The translations under genes and the position numbers were made by a program. A stretch of DNA of 64,000 nt from positions 1 through 64,000 of the forward strand of contig JBNKWZ010000008.1 in the NCBI GenBank assembly GCA_050300015.1, read 5' to 3'. Under the pieces are notes generated by a model. It had not been told where the DNA came from, ran no database searches, and was given only the letters and a program-made list of their open reading frames with translations. Positions within the stretch are counted from its first letter, which is position 1, and each line of letters starts with the position of its first letter. The DNA comes from CAYZQH01 sp050300015. Its GTDB lineage: Bacteria; Pseudomonadota; Gammaproteobacteria; Pseudomonadales; Cellvibrionaceae. This document shows, in pieces, positions 1 to 8,540 of the stretch.

Positions 1-2596
1 CTGGGTAAGTCAGGCTTTTGCGAGCGCCATAGTTATCGTAGCCGTAGCTAACGGTACCCATAGGTTGCTGATGTGTTTGCAGCCAACCCAAGGCGTTGTA
101 GGTGTAGAATTCGGTCACGCCGTTTTGACGGTGTTCGGTGATCTGGCCGAAGTTGTCGTACTCAATGTCTTCGTACACCGCCCCCGTGCTCCCTGTCACC
201 CGGCCTAGCAGGTCGTATTGATAGTGAGTCGTCCGGCCATCGCGCAACGTGACATAATCTACCTGCCCATCGGTACGGTACTCCACCTCGTCACAATCGC
301 TGTAATTGGTGGCGGCGCCATTGTTAGGGTCGGCATAACAGGTGCTTTTAAGGCGGCGCAGACTGTCGTAGTCATATTCGGTCTTGTTGTTCATCGCATC
401 CCACACGGCATTCACGGTGCCATCCCGATTGTAGTGGGTGGTGGTGGTGCGGGCTAACTTGGTTCTGTAGGCCTCGGTCACAGCTCTAACGCGGCTGTCG
501 TCCGTGTAATCGTAGTGAGTGATCCGGTCGTTGCCGTCCGGCCCCTTGGCGCCCCGATCACAGGCTGATTTCGAAGCGACGGAATAAAACTCGTCCGGGT
601 TCAAGCGCTGCGCCTGGCACAGAACTCGCAGCCGACTGTCGTATGCGATTTGCGACTGGGCCACCAACAAGCCCTTCTCGTAGCGGCGAGTCATCACTGG
701 CAACCCGGTGCTGGAACTAAAACTGGTGTAGGTATAGCCAAGAGTGGTCATGTTGCTAAGCGCCGTTTCAGTGGTGCCGGTCGTGGTACCCACCATCGTC
801 AGAACTACCCGACCATCACTATCATAAAGGTGGCGCTGAGCTATGCGCGGGCGCGACCCCGAGCCGTCCGGGTCGACACCAATGCTGCCGTAGGCCCGGC
901 CTAGGTTGTCGTAAAAGGTGTACACCTTATCCGCGCTACCGACTTTGGGGCCATCAACACTGGTGACCTGACCCAAACTGGAATGTTCCGTGACGCTAAG
1001 CTGGTTCAGCGAGCCATCGCCAAGCCTAACTAGGCTAAAAATTGGTAGTACGTTATAACCGGTATAAGCAACTTCGCTAACACGCTCATCGGTGGTGCCC
1101 ACGCAGCTACTGCCTACTCCACTCATACACTGGGAGGTACGGGTTAAACGCCAGACCTTGGGCTGCGCCACCATGTTGCCACTGCTGTTTTTAACACGGG
1201 GAGTGTATTGCCAGTAGCTGTAGCGGGTTTGGATGGGGTACCCGGCCTCGGCGTAGGTGGTTTTGGTATTAACACCACCGTGTGTGTAATAGGTGTAACT
1301 CACCACCTGCCCATTGGGGTAAGTAACCGAGGTGGGTTTGTTACAAGTTTTGTAGTTAGTACAGCTTGTCGGGTACACATAGGAGGTCACCAGCGGCGTG
1401 ATGCCCGCCGCATACACCCTAACCTCCGTGATGTTGCCACGGCTATCGTAATCGTACTTGGTAATCCGGCCCTCATCATTGATGGTGTCCAAACGACCAG
1501 AGGGGGTGTAATCATAGGTGATGGTCCGGCCGGTCTCGCTGACTCGCTCGGTAACCCCCCAGTGGTTTTTGCTGTAGCTGTAAGACGTTTGGTCCGGGTT
1601 GGTTACTGTGGCCTTGTACGTGCTGCCATAGACGTCGTAGTCGTAGCTCCACGTGGAATTACCAATGGTGACAGATGCCACTCTGCCACGATCATATTGC
1701 ACGGTTTTCGTCAGCCCCGAGGGGCGGGTGATGGTGGTCACACTGCCACTTTTCGTGTAGCTGACTATGGTAACGCCATTGCGTTTCAGGGTGGTGGTGT
1801 CGCCGTTGGTGGTGGCGCTAACACTTGGGTAATTACTGCTGAGCGAACAACTGGCCGCATTCGGATCGCAGTAGGTGGATGCGCTATTAATTGCCGTAAC
1901 CTTGGTTACCTTATAATCGCCATCCACCTCGTATTTCAGCATCCAGCCGAGCGAGGAGCTAACCGATTTGACCGATTTGATCTCGCCAGCATTGGAGTAA
2001 TAGGTGTAAGTCAGCACTTCACCACTCGACCGGGTGACAGTCTTCATATACCAACGGTCGCTGACACTCCCCCATCTATCATAAAACACCGCTGTACCGT
2101 CACTGGTTCGCAAAGTGCAGGTGCCATCAGAGAAAAACTTGACGGGGTCGCCGGTGCAGGTCAGGCTGGCGTTTTGGCCGCCGCCTTGGGAATGTAAGGT
2201 GGGCCCCAGGTGTTCATTTCTGGGCAACGACGACAAACTGCCGCTGGCGAGATAAAACTTGTAGCGATGACCATCTAAGCTGGCATGCAAGCTGAGGAAT
2301 CCCTCGCCAGCCCCTGGACCGGTTACCGTGGGAACGTACTCAAGCTTGCCGGTGTGGTTGTCTGAGGTTTCGTTCGTCAAACGCGCCAGACCACTGCCAT
2401 CGCTCCCAATACCCACATCCAAGCCTGGCAGCTTGAGTTGACCTGTAGCCAGGTTAACGCCGTTCTGATCGATGGCGGAGAATTCCGGCGGTGATGCCAG
2501 CTCCTGTGCCAGAGCGTGCCCCGCGAACAGACCCAGTGAAAACAGCGCGCAACGCGCCCATTGACGAAAAGAAGACTTACCACAGTTTCCCTGCAT
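1..2596 (-). CDS. RHS/YD-repeat secreted protein (partial, C-terminus beyond left edge)
   Basis: The minus strand is open from an ATG at 2596 to the window edge, about 865 codons, with no stop seen on reading it through. The N-terminus is a classic signal peptide: basic residues, a hydrophobic core, and a cleavage site after GHALA. The body carries many YD-type repeats, for example YDYDSLRRL, YQYDLLGRVTG and EYDNFGQITEHR, which mark RHS-family proteins that form a large beta shell and often carry a variable C-terminal toxin. The C-terminal part lies outside the window, so a toxin cannot be judged. A GGAG stands two bases before the ATG. Another ATG at 2604 is in a different frame and leads only to a short ORF. 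The secreted form without a T6SS-type N-terminus suggests an exported RHS protein. Family call is firm; function is unknown. Confidence 0.88.
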   Translation of the reverse strand, partial: MQGNCGKSSFRQWARCALFSLGLFAGHALAQELASPPEFSAIDQNGVNLATGQLKLPGLDVGIGSDGSGLARLTNETSDNHTGKLEYVPTVTGPGAGEGFLSLHASLDGHRYKFYLASGSLSSLPRNEHLGPTLHSQGGGQNASLTCTGDPVKFFSDGTCTLRTSDGTAVFYDRWGSVSDRWYMKTVTRSSGEVLTYTYYSNAGEIKSVKSVSSSLGWMLKYEVDGDYKVTKVTAINSASTYCDPNAASCSLSSNYPSVSATTNGDTTTLKRNGVTIVSYTKSGSVTTITRPSGLTKTVQYDRGRVASVTIGNSTWSYDYDVYGSTYKATVTNPDQTSYSYSKNHWGVTERVSETGRTITYDYTPSGRLDTINDEGRITKYDYDSRGNITEVRVYAAGITPLVTSYVYPTSCTNYKTCNKPTSVTYPNGQVVSYTYYTHGGVNTKTTYAEAGYPIQTRYSYWQYTPRVKNSSGNMVAQPKVWRLTRTSQCMSGVGSSCVGTTDERVSEVAYTGYNVLPIFSLVRLGDGSLNQLSVTEHSSLGQVTSVDGPKVGSADKVYTFYDNLGRAYGSIGVDPDGSGSRPRIAQRHLYDSDGRVVLTMVGTTTGTTETALSNMTTLGYTYTSFSSSTGLPVMTRRYEKGLLVAQSQIAYDSRLRVLCQAQRLNPDEFYSVASKSACDRGAKGPDGNDRITHYDYTDDSRVRAVTEAYRTKLARTTTTHYNRDGTVNAVWDAMNNKTEYDYDSLRRLKSTCYADPNNGAATNYSDCDEVEYRTDGQVDYVTLRDGRTTHYQYDLLGRVTGSTGAVYEDIEYDNFGQITEHRQNGVTEFYTYNALGWLQTHQQPMGTVSYGYDNYGARKSLTYP

Positions 2597-2747
2597 AACT
2601 CCATGACTCCCTTTTATTTAAGTGTTTTGTTTAAGCATTAACGTGTTAACGTGGGTATTTTATTGTAAACGAATACGCAGTAGAATATCGCAAAAGATTT
2701 TCGCAAAACAAGCAATGTTTAATATTAAAGCCAAGGAGTTAGGATAT

Positions 2748-3224
2748 ATGTCACTTTCAAATCGGGATGAGCGAACACGTTTTAGGCCAATCATGTGTGG
2801 CCTTGCCATGCTACTCAGTATCGCCCCTTTAGCCATCGCCGAAACCTATACCTACGATGATCTCGGACGCCTTAAAACGGTCACCCATAACGGAAAGACC
2901 AAGGTTTATTATTACGATGCGGCCGGCAATCGCACCGCCACAGAAACCACAGATCACATACCTTCTGACAACGCGCCACCAGTGTGCGTCAACCCAACGA
3001 TCTACATGAACGTTCCCTCTTATGCTGGCCCGGTATCCGTGTCGGTATCTGAGTCTCAATTGGTTTCCACTTGCCATGATGACGACCTTGACACATTGAC
3101 AGTCACCTCTCACAGCTCGCTCAATATTTCCGTCTCGGCCGGACAGAGCGTAACAGTCTCTTTTGTAGTGTCCGATGGAAATGGCGGTACAGCCAACGGT
3201 AAGATGACCTATCGTCGGCCATAG
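2748..3224 (+). CDS. Small secreted protein with a single YD repeat
   Basis: This is a 158-residue protein divergent from the RHS gene. The reading frame opens upstream at 2622, but the ATG at 2748 is preferred. It has AAGGAG and AGGA sequences just upstream and begins a proper signal peptide (positive N-terminus, core MCGLAMLLSIAPLAIA). Mature residues start with YTYDDLGRLKTVTHNGKT and YYYDAAGNRTATET, that is one RHS/YD repeat unit. The rest is a Thr/Ser-rich, Ig-like stretch ending in SDGNGGTANGKMTY, reminiscent of cadherin-like domains, with two cysteines that could pair. Its place opposite a YD-repeat exoprotein suggests a related or accessory role, but nothing shows it is an immunity protein. 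Function unknown. Confidence 0.7.
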   Translation: MSLSNRDERTRFRPIMCGLAMLLSIAPLAIAETYTYDDLGRLKTVTHNGKTKVYYYDAAGNRTATETTDHIPSDNAPPVCVNPTIYMNVPSYAGPVSVSVSESQLVSTCHDDDLDTLTVTSHSSLNISVSAGQSVTVSFVVSDGNGGTANGKMTYRRP

Positions 3225-3273
3225 ACACCGCTAGATACTCTAACCCCAGCTTATTCCCCTGGGCCCGTAATTC

Positions 3274-3304
3274 GGGGCGCAACCGGTTATGCCGTTGCGC
3301 CCTG
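3274..3304 (+). terminator. Possible terminator after the YD-repeat gene
   Basis: GGGGCGCAAC and GTTGCGCCC form a 9-bp GC-rich stem with a loop of about 10 bases, 50 bases past the stop of the small YD-repeat gene. The following bases are only moderately T-rich, so this is a weak candidate. Confidence 0.35.
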
Positions 3305-3484
3305 CTCAGTACTTTTCTATCACCAAACGCCATTAGCAGCACCTTGCGTGCAGGCGCTCTAGCATTTTAAAGCCATGTGTTTATTGGTCATTGATTTGGC
3401 TTTAATTGGCATACATAACCTGGCACGTCCTTGTACCGCATTAACCCAACATAAAGATTGCCGGGTTAATAGGTTAAGCAATGC

Positions 3485-4000
3485 TTAGTTGATGTAATAG
3501 TTAGCGCGGCAGAGCTTTTCTTTTCGGAGCAGCCCCATGGTCGCCAAGTTATCCAAGTATTTGGTGACGGTGAGCCGGATAACCTGTAGCCCCCCCACTA
3601 AGAATTCAATTTTGGTAGTGAGGTGGCTAGACAGGTTATTGAATAATTCTTGACGGTATATTTTGGGTTGTTCCGTGAGAATCTTATGCGTGTCGCTTTC
3701 CATCAGAGCTTTTATGCCGGACACTCACTTAGTGGCGTGCTGAGCAGCAGAGAGACTTCTTCCTTTTATATACAGCAACCACGAAGCCCATTGGCCAGTG
3801 TCTCTCGCGTTTTGCAACACCGGCAGCCCCATTAAATTTAGAGCCGCCAGATACAGAATGTTGAGAATGCACCGAGTACGGCCGTTGCCCTCGCAGTAAA
3901 GGGGTGAATACTCTCAAACTGGCGTGGAGCCTCGGCGCATCGCTCAAATACCGCGCAGGTTTCGGTGGCTATGTCAGATAGGGCAATTGAGTTTCCTTGG
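3485..4000 (-). pseudogene. Fic-family protein remnant (frameshift plus in-frame stop)
   Basis: Minus-strand translation gives pieces of a Fic-domain protein in the right order but in different frames. One frame reads FESIHPFT. After a shift of two extra bases (or one missing) near 3891-3895, the next frame continues EGNGRTRCILNILYL, together making the HPFxEGNGR active-site motif. That frame runs on through WASWLLYIKGRSLSAAQHATK to an in-frame TGA. Beyond it comes SGIKALMESDTHKILTEQPKIY and the winged-helix-like C-terminus ending GLLRKEKLCRANYYIN, typical of the family's C-terminal region. The N-terminal part upstream of about 4000 cannot be recognised, so the gene is also truncated. The upstream boundary is approximate. 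Fic enzymes usually AMPylate target proteins; this copy should be inactive unless the lesions are sequencing errors. Confidence 0.72.
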
Positions 4001-4172
4001 GAGCCTTTCGCTCTTCTGGGTTAAGACTAGCGAAGACAGGTATAAAAACACCCAGAGATTTATACAGGCCCCACCCCAAAAGGCGGTTCCCCGCTATTTA
4101 AGCTCGGCTTTGCTCCCATAGCCCATTATCTAACGCCTCATCCAACATGATATGTTGCGCAGGGCTGAACCA
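4001..4172. other. Non-coding stretch upstream of the Fic remnant
   Basis: I see no gene, RNA or clear repeat here. The minus strand may hold unrecognisable N-terminal fic sequence. The plus strand shows only short frames with no family resemblance. Confidence 0.4.
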
Positions 4173-5039
4173 TTACTCAATATTCTGCACTTGCTCGCGC
4201 ATTTGTTCGATTAAGACTTTGATATCCACCGCCGATTGAGTGGTGCTACTGGCAGTGGATTTGGAGCCCAGGGTATTGGCCTCGCGGTTGAGCTCTTGCA
4301 TGAGAAAATCCAAGCGCCGACCAATGGGTTCGTTTTGTTTGAGTGTTAGCCGTACCTCTTGAAGATGGGCCTCTAAACGATCAAGCTCTTCGGCCACATC
4401 GGATTTTTGAGCCAGGTATACGAGCTCTTGCGCCAGGCGCTCTTCGTCCACCTCCACCGCTAACGCTTCCAACTTGGTGCGTATCTTCTCCTCTTGCTGG
4501 GATTGCAGTTCGGGCAAGTGCTCGCGCAGTGTCACCACCCGCTTACCAATACCTACCAGGCGTTGCTCAATTAAGTCCGCAAGTTCAAGGCCTTCGCGCT
4601 GACGATTTTCGAGCAGTTGGGTGAGGGTTTTGCCAAACAATGTGAGTGCTTCAGCCTCAAGTACTGCATGGTCCAGCTCCTTGGCTTGCATCACGCCGGG
4701 CCACTTTAAAACCTCTAAACTGCTGAGGGGAGACGGTGTGGCCATCAGCGCGCTCACTTTTTCTGCCATAGCCACAATGGCAGTGGCACGCTCTTGGTTA
4801 AACTCGGTGGTCAGCCCTTCGCTGTCGTCGGGTTTAAAAGCCAAGACCAACTCCACCTTGCCACGCCCCAAACCTTTTCGCAGTTTGTCGCGCAGCACAG
4901 GCTCCATGCCGCGCAAGGCTTCCGATAAGCGTAAAGTGGGCTCTAAGTAACGGTGGTTCACCGTACGTAGCTCACAGATCAACTGCCCCCAGGGGGCCTG
5001 AATCTCTTGTCGGGCAAAGCCGGTCATACTGCGTGGCAT
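4173..5039 (-). CDS. yicC: YicC-family endoribonuclease
   Basis: The 288-residue product starts MPRSMTGFARQE and keeps the family's N-terminal block (ELRTVNHRYLEP) and C-terminal block (GRRLDFLMQELNREANTLGSKS, ending in VLIEQMREQVQNIE). These belong to the YicC and DUF1732 domains. Length matches the family (about 287). YicC proteins are metal-dependent endoribonucleases linked to small-RNA decay and stationary-phase survival. The gene is divergent from rph with 117 bases between, the same arrangement as in many gammaproteobacteria, which supports the call. The central region is rich in charged helices, as usual. Confidence 0.95.
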   Translation of the reverse strand: MPRSMTGFARQEIQAPWGQLICELRTVNHRYLEPTLRLSEALRGMEPVLRDKLRKGLGRGKVELVLAFKPDDSEGLTTEFNQERATAIVAMAEKVSALMATPSPLSSLEVLKWPGVMQAKELDHAVLEAEALTLFGKTLTQLLENRQREGLELADLIEQRLVGIGKRVVTLREHLPELQSQQEEKIRTKLEALAVEVDEERLAQELVYLAQKSDVAEELDRLEAHLQEVRLTLKQNEPIGRRLDFLMQELNREANTLGSKSTASSTTQSAVDIKVLIEQMREQVQNIE

Positions 5040-5084
5040 CTATGTCTCCCAAATGCTTCATATTAGAGGGCCGATGGTAACACA

Positions 5085-5112
5085 TTGGTTTTCACCGCTT
5101 GACCGGTATAAT
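5085..5112 (+). promoter_or_regulatory. Predicted sigma-70 promoter of rph
   Basis: TTGGTT (5085-5090) and a perfect TATAAT (5107-5112) are 16 bases apart and lie 45 bases before the rph start in the yicC-rph divergent region. A purine-rich AGAAGGA ribosome site follows just before the ATG. Confidence 0.6.
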
Positions 5113-5156
5113 TCACATCCTAAAGACTCATTCTTAACCCCATCAGAAGGATATTC

Positions 5157-5879
5157 ATGACGAGACCCAGCGGACGCAAGCCCGACCAATTGCGCGAGAT
5201 TACCCTAACCCGCCATTTCACCAAACACGCCGAAGGCAGCGTATTGGTGAGCTTTGGCGATACCAAAGTCATTTGCACCGCCTCGGTTGTAGAAGGGGTG
5301 CCGCGCTTTTTAAGAGGCTCAGACCAGGGCTGGCTGACTGCGGAGTACGGCATGCTACCGCGCTCCACAGGCTCGCGCATGGACCGCGAGGCCGCTCGCG
5401 GCAAGCAGGGCGGTCGTACGGTAGAGATACAACGCCTGATTGGACGGTCTTTACGCGCCATGTTGGATTTGAAAAAACTGGGCGAGTACACCATCACGGT
5501 AGATTGCGATGTGATCCAGGCCGATGGCGGCACACGTACTGCCTCAATTACCGGCGCCTGTGTCGCCGTAGTAGATGCCTTGCGTGGCTTGCAGCGCGAG
5601 CAAGCATTGAAGCAAGATCCATTGCTCGCCATGGTGGCTTCCGTCTCGGTGGGCATCGTGGGCGGGGTCGCCGTGCTGGATTTGGATTATCCTGAGGACT
5701 CCAATGCCGACACCGATATGAACTTGGTCATGACCGAAAGTGGGGGGCTGATTGAAATTCAAGGGACCGCTGAGCAAGCCCCGTTTACCGAGACAGAATT
5801 CCAGCAAATGCTGAACCTGGGTAAAAAAGGGATCGGAGAGCTGATTGCCATACAAAAAGCGGCGCTGGCCGAGGCCTAA
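5157..5879 (+). CDS. rph: Ribonuclease PH
   Basis: The 240-residue protein is a full-length RNase PH, the phosphate-dependent 3'-5' exoribonuclease that trims tRNA 3' ends. Recognisable blocks are RPSGRKPDQLREI at the start, GSVLVSFGDTKVICTA, the phosphate-site region RSTGSRMDREAARGKQGGRT, and the conserved DVIQADGGTRTASITGA and DTDMNLVMTESG motifs. It starts at an ATG 7-10 bases after AGAAGGA. Downstream lies a bidirectional hairpin and then the convergent crc gene. This gene order, with pyrE close by, is the standard one in pseudomonads. Confidence 0.97.
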   Translation: MTRPSGRKPDQLREITLTRHFTKHAEGSVLVSFGDTKVICTASVVEGVPRFLRGSDQGWLTAEYGMLPRSTGSRMDREAARGKQGGRTVEIQRLIGRSLRAMLDLKKLGEYTITVDCDVIQADGGTRTASITGACVAVVDALRGLQREQALKQDPLLAMVASVSVGIVGGVAVLDLDYPEDSNADTDMNLVMTESGGLIEIQGTAEQAPFTETEFQQMLNLGKKGIGELIAIQKAALAEA

Positions 5880-5914
5880 AGAGCGCCACCTGAGCCCTGA
5901 CTAAACCACTACAG

Positions 5915-5937
5915 AAGGCAGGCAATACCTGCCTTTA
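5915..5937. terminator. Bidirectional terminator between rph and crc
   Basis: AAGGCAGG and CCTGCCTT form an 8-bp stem with a CAATA loop, between two convergent genes. T tracts are short on both strands, but position and symmetry suit termination of both. Confidence 0.6.
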
Positions 5938-5953
5938 TCCGCCCAGCAAGCAC

Positions 5954-6727
5954 CTAGAACTCTTCGATGTCGTAATCCACAATCACCGGTAAGTGGCTGG
6001 AGAAGGCCTGGCTTTTGTAGGTGACTGCGTATTCCACTTTCTTGCGTAAGTTTTCGGAAATCACCTGGTAGTCTGAACGCCACCCATCACCCACGCCCAT
6101 TTCGCCCGAGGGCCACCAGGTGTATTCGTCGGGGTCACGGTTGACTTGTCGAAAGGCATCTACATAACCAATTTGGCTAAACAGTTGGTTCATCCACTGC
6201 TGCTCATGGGGCAAAAAGCCGGGGGTACTGGCATTGTGCTCCCAGTTTTGAACATCCTTGCGTGTATGTGCCATGGCCCAATTGCCGCAAAAAATAAATT
6301 CGCGACGCTTACGGGTCACCTTGTGTAAGAGCGCTTGCAAGTCTTCAAAAAATTTAATTTTGACTTCGAGTGACTCGGTCTCCGCCATGGCAGAAGGCGC
6401 CAACAGTGAGCCGATACTAAAGCGGTCGTAGTCTACTTGCAGGTATCGGCCTTCCATATCCACACCACTGGAAAACCCCAGCCCATAAATAAGTGCCTTG
6501 GGCTGAAAGCGGGTGTAAATGGCCACGCCGTTATAGTGCTTAATGCCCGAATCAAAGAAGTAGGCGAAATACCCTTCAGGGTGAAAAATATCATCGTCGA
6601 GCTCGTACTCCAGTGCACGCAGATCCTGCAGGCAAATAACATCGGCGTCTTGATTGGCAATCCATTCAAATAACCCACGTTGTGCAGCCTGATGGATTCC
6701 ATCAACACTCAGAGTAATGATTCGCAT
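5954..6727 (-). CDS. crc: Crc-like catabolite repression control protein
   Basis: This 257-residue protein has the exonuclease III/endonuclease-phosphatase fold but matches Pseudomonas Crc in length and in its altered active site. The catalytic Glu of ExoIII is Asp (ICLQDLRA), the GDxN motif is replaced (FCGNWAMAH), and the end reads SSHLPVIVDYD, close to the Crc ending QHAPLIVDYD. Crc in pseudomonads is not a nuclease. It binds with Hfq to A-rich sites on mRNAs and blocks translation of genes for less-preferred carbon sources. The position between rph and pyrE is also the Pseudomonas one. That it acts as a translational repressor here is inference by orthology. An alternative is an enzymatically active ExoIII paralogue, made unlikely by the substitutions. 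Confidence 0.85.
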   Translation of the reverse strand: MRIITLSVDGIHQAAQRGLFEWIANQDADVICLQDLRALEYELDDDIFHPEGYFAYFFDSGIKHYNGVAIYTRFQPKALIYGLGFSSGVDMEGRYLQVDYDRFSIGSLLAPSAMAETESLEVKIKFFEDLQALLHKVTRKRREFIFCGNWAMAHTRKDVQNWEHNASTPGFLPHEQQWMNQLFSQIGYVDAFRQVNRDPDEYTWWPSGEMGVGDGWRSDYQVISENLRKKVEYAVTYKSQAFSSHLPVIVDYDIEEF

Positions 6728-7238
6728 ATTGGCCCCTTGTCTACGGACTGTGTATGATACCCGTGTTTGACCGAGATTGTTAATTAAGTCATTGATTTTT
6801 AGTAGAAATTATTAAGATCTGAGCGTACTGTTCAACGCTCGGAACGATGGTGGTGAGGAAAACCCCTCACAACCCAACAATCCCCCCGTTTGCCACACAG
6901 AGACAACAGGGGTATTTTTGCCGCCGCGCCAAAGCCTTGCACCGCCCGGCCCAATTCGAGCATGGCGCGGTCGCTTGGCAAGTCCGCTGCGCGGATCAGC
7001 ACAATCAGTTTTCTATCTTATTGATTTTACAAACAAAAACCAAAATAGGTACCACCACACTGAGCAGCCACCGCCAAAGCACTGCGCAGTGAGCGCCTGA
7101 CCAGTGTGTTTTTGAGCAGTATAGTTTAAGTAATAGCGTAAAATTGTGCAGTGCAGTCACAGAAGTGAGTAGATGTGACCTCTCACACGCACAACCTGTG
7201 TCCACGTGTACAAATGACAGCGATTCAGTCGAGGTATC
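6728..7238. other. crc-pyrE divergent intergenic region
   Basis: These 511 bases must hold the promoters of crc and pyrE. I find no convincing consensus promoter or known RNA. A GC-rich stretch (about 6832-7010) is open on the minus strand for 59 codons from a CTG but has no recognisable product. It differs from the AT-rich flanks and may be a decayed gene. Confidence 0.4.
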
Positions 7239-7880
7239 ATGAAGCCCTATCAAAAAGCCTTTATTCAGCTTGCGTTAAATAGCGGTGCGCTAAAGTTTGG
7301 CGAGTTTACATTGAAATCTGGCCGCGTGAGCCCTTATTTTTTTAATGCGGGCCAGTTTCAAAGTGGAGGCGCTCTATGCCAGCTGGGCCGTTTTTATGCC
7401 GAGGCATTATTAGACGCCAAGGTGGATTTTGACATGGTGTTTGGGCCCGCCTACAAGGGCATTCCCTTAGCCACAACCTTGGCGGTGGCGCTGGCTGACC
7501 GGCACCAACGAGATGTACCCTACTGTTTTAACCGCAAGGAAGCCAAAGATCACGGCGAAGGCGGCACTCTGGTCGGCGCACCACTCGCCGGACGAGTGGT
7601 GATCGTGGATGATGTGATCACTGCGGGAACTGCGGTACGCGAAGTATTGGGCTTACTCGCAAAACAAGGCGCCACCCCCGCGGCCATCGTCATTGGGCTA
7701 AACAGACAAGAACGGGGGCAGGGTACACGCTCCGCAATTGACGAGTTGACCGAGGCCACCGGTGTGCCGGTGATCAGCATTATTGGACTGGCAGATATTT
7801 TGGCATTTTTACAACAAGAACATTCTTCGTCGGATGTGGTCGAAAGGATTGAGCAATACAGGCTTGAATATGGTGTTTAG
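7239..7880 (+). CDS. pyrE: Orotate phosphoribosyltransferase
   Basis: The 213-residue product converts orotate and PRPP to OMP in de novo pyrimidine synthesis. Seen directly are FTLKSGRVSPYFFNAG, the FGPAYKGIPLA region, the catalytic loop segment YCFNRKEAKDHGEGG (Lys and His for phosphoribosyl transfer) and the PRPP-binding motif VVIVDDVITAGTAVRE. Length fits the family. The start at 7239 (MKPYQKAFIQLAL) matches the family N-terminus. The stop overlaps the start of the next gene by 11 bases, so the two are probably co-transcribed and translationally coupled. Confidence 0.97.
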   Translation: MKPYQKAFIQLALNSGALKFGEFTLKSGRVSPYFFNAGQFQSGGALCQLGRFYAEALLDAKVDFDMVFGPAYKGIPLATTLAVALADRHQRDVPYCFNRKEAKDHGEGGTLVGAPLAGRVVIVDDVITAGTAVREVLGLLAKQGATPAAIVIGLNRQERGQGTRSAIDELTEATGVPVISIIGLADILAFLQQEHSSSDVVERIEQYRLEYGV

Positions 7881-8514
7881 ACCTTTTAAACCAATTTTAG
7901 TGAAGGCAGCCCCCCTACTTTTGAGTGTCGGCTTGGCTATGACTGCAAGCAGCAGCCACGCCCAAGGCAGGCTGTATCGGTATGTGAATGAAGAGGGCAC
8001 CCAGGTGCTGTCTAACTCCATTCCACCGAAGTATGTGAAGCGCGGCTATGAGGTATTAAGCCCCAAAGGACGCGTGTTGCAAGTGATTCCGCCCGAGCCA
8101 GACCCCGAAGACAAAGCCCGAGTGGAGAAGGAAAAAGCCTTACTGGCAAAATACGAGATGCTGGCCAAACGCTATAGCTCGGCGGCGGATATCGAATCTG
8201 CGCGCGTACGTCGTATGGGGCGGATAGAAGCCAACATCGCCGTTTTAAGAGCCAACATCAACAATCTGACTTCGCAAATCGAAGATCTGATGTCAGATGC
8301 GGCAGGCTTCGAGCGCGCAGGGACGAAAGTGCCCAATCATATTTTCACCTCTATTGACGAATTGCGCTCAGAAATTAAAAACACGGAGGCCACGCTGGCA
8401 CTGCGCTTGGCAGAACACAAGGAGATTAATAACAAGTTCGACGAGGACATCGCTTTATTTGAGAAGGGCAAAGCGTTATTGCTGAACCGACAAACCGTAC
8501 AAGCAGGCCAATAA
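7870..8514 (+). CDS. DUF4124-type periplasmic protein with coiled coil
   Basis: The frame is open from 7783, but the ATG at 7870 starts a good signal peptide (hydrophobic LLLSVGLAMTASSSHAQ) and overlaps the pyrE stop, so it is chosen, giving 214 residues. After cleavage the sequence GRLYRYVNEEGTQVLSNSIPPKYVKRGYEVL is the short DUF4124 domain found in many proteobacterial envelope proteins. Residues from about 75 to the end are charged, heptad-rich helix (RRMGRIEANIAVLRANINNLTSQ and on), likely a coiled coil. The biochemical role of DUF4124 is not known. Coupling to pyrE is seen in related genomes as far as I recall and does not by itself imply a shared pathway. Confidence 0.8.
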   Translation: MVFRPFKPILVKAAPLLLSVGLAMTASSSHAQGRLYRYVNEEGTQVLSNSIPPKYVKRGYEVLSPKGRVLQVIPPEPDPEDKARVEKEKALLAKYEMLAKRYSSAADIESARVRRMGRIEANIAVLRANINNLTSQIEDLMSDAAGFERAGTKVPNHIFTSIDELRSEIKNTEATLALRLAEHKEINNKFDEDIALFEKGKALLLNRQTVQAGQ

Positions 8515-8540
8515 ATACCTATGGCACTGCTTGCCCGAAT

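Noticed and set aside
1208..2197. Long plus-strand open frame (329 codons) rich in Gly and Val
   Set aside because: It is antisense to the RHS gene, has no ribosome site or family resemblance, and the opposite strand has a signal peptide and YD repeats throughout.
6832..7008. GC-rich 59-codon minus-strand frame starting near a CTG
   Set aside because: It reads like coding sequence (LIRAADLPSDRAMLELG) but lacks a standard start and recognisable family. At most it is a gene remnant.
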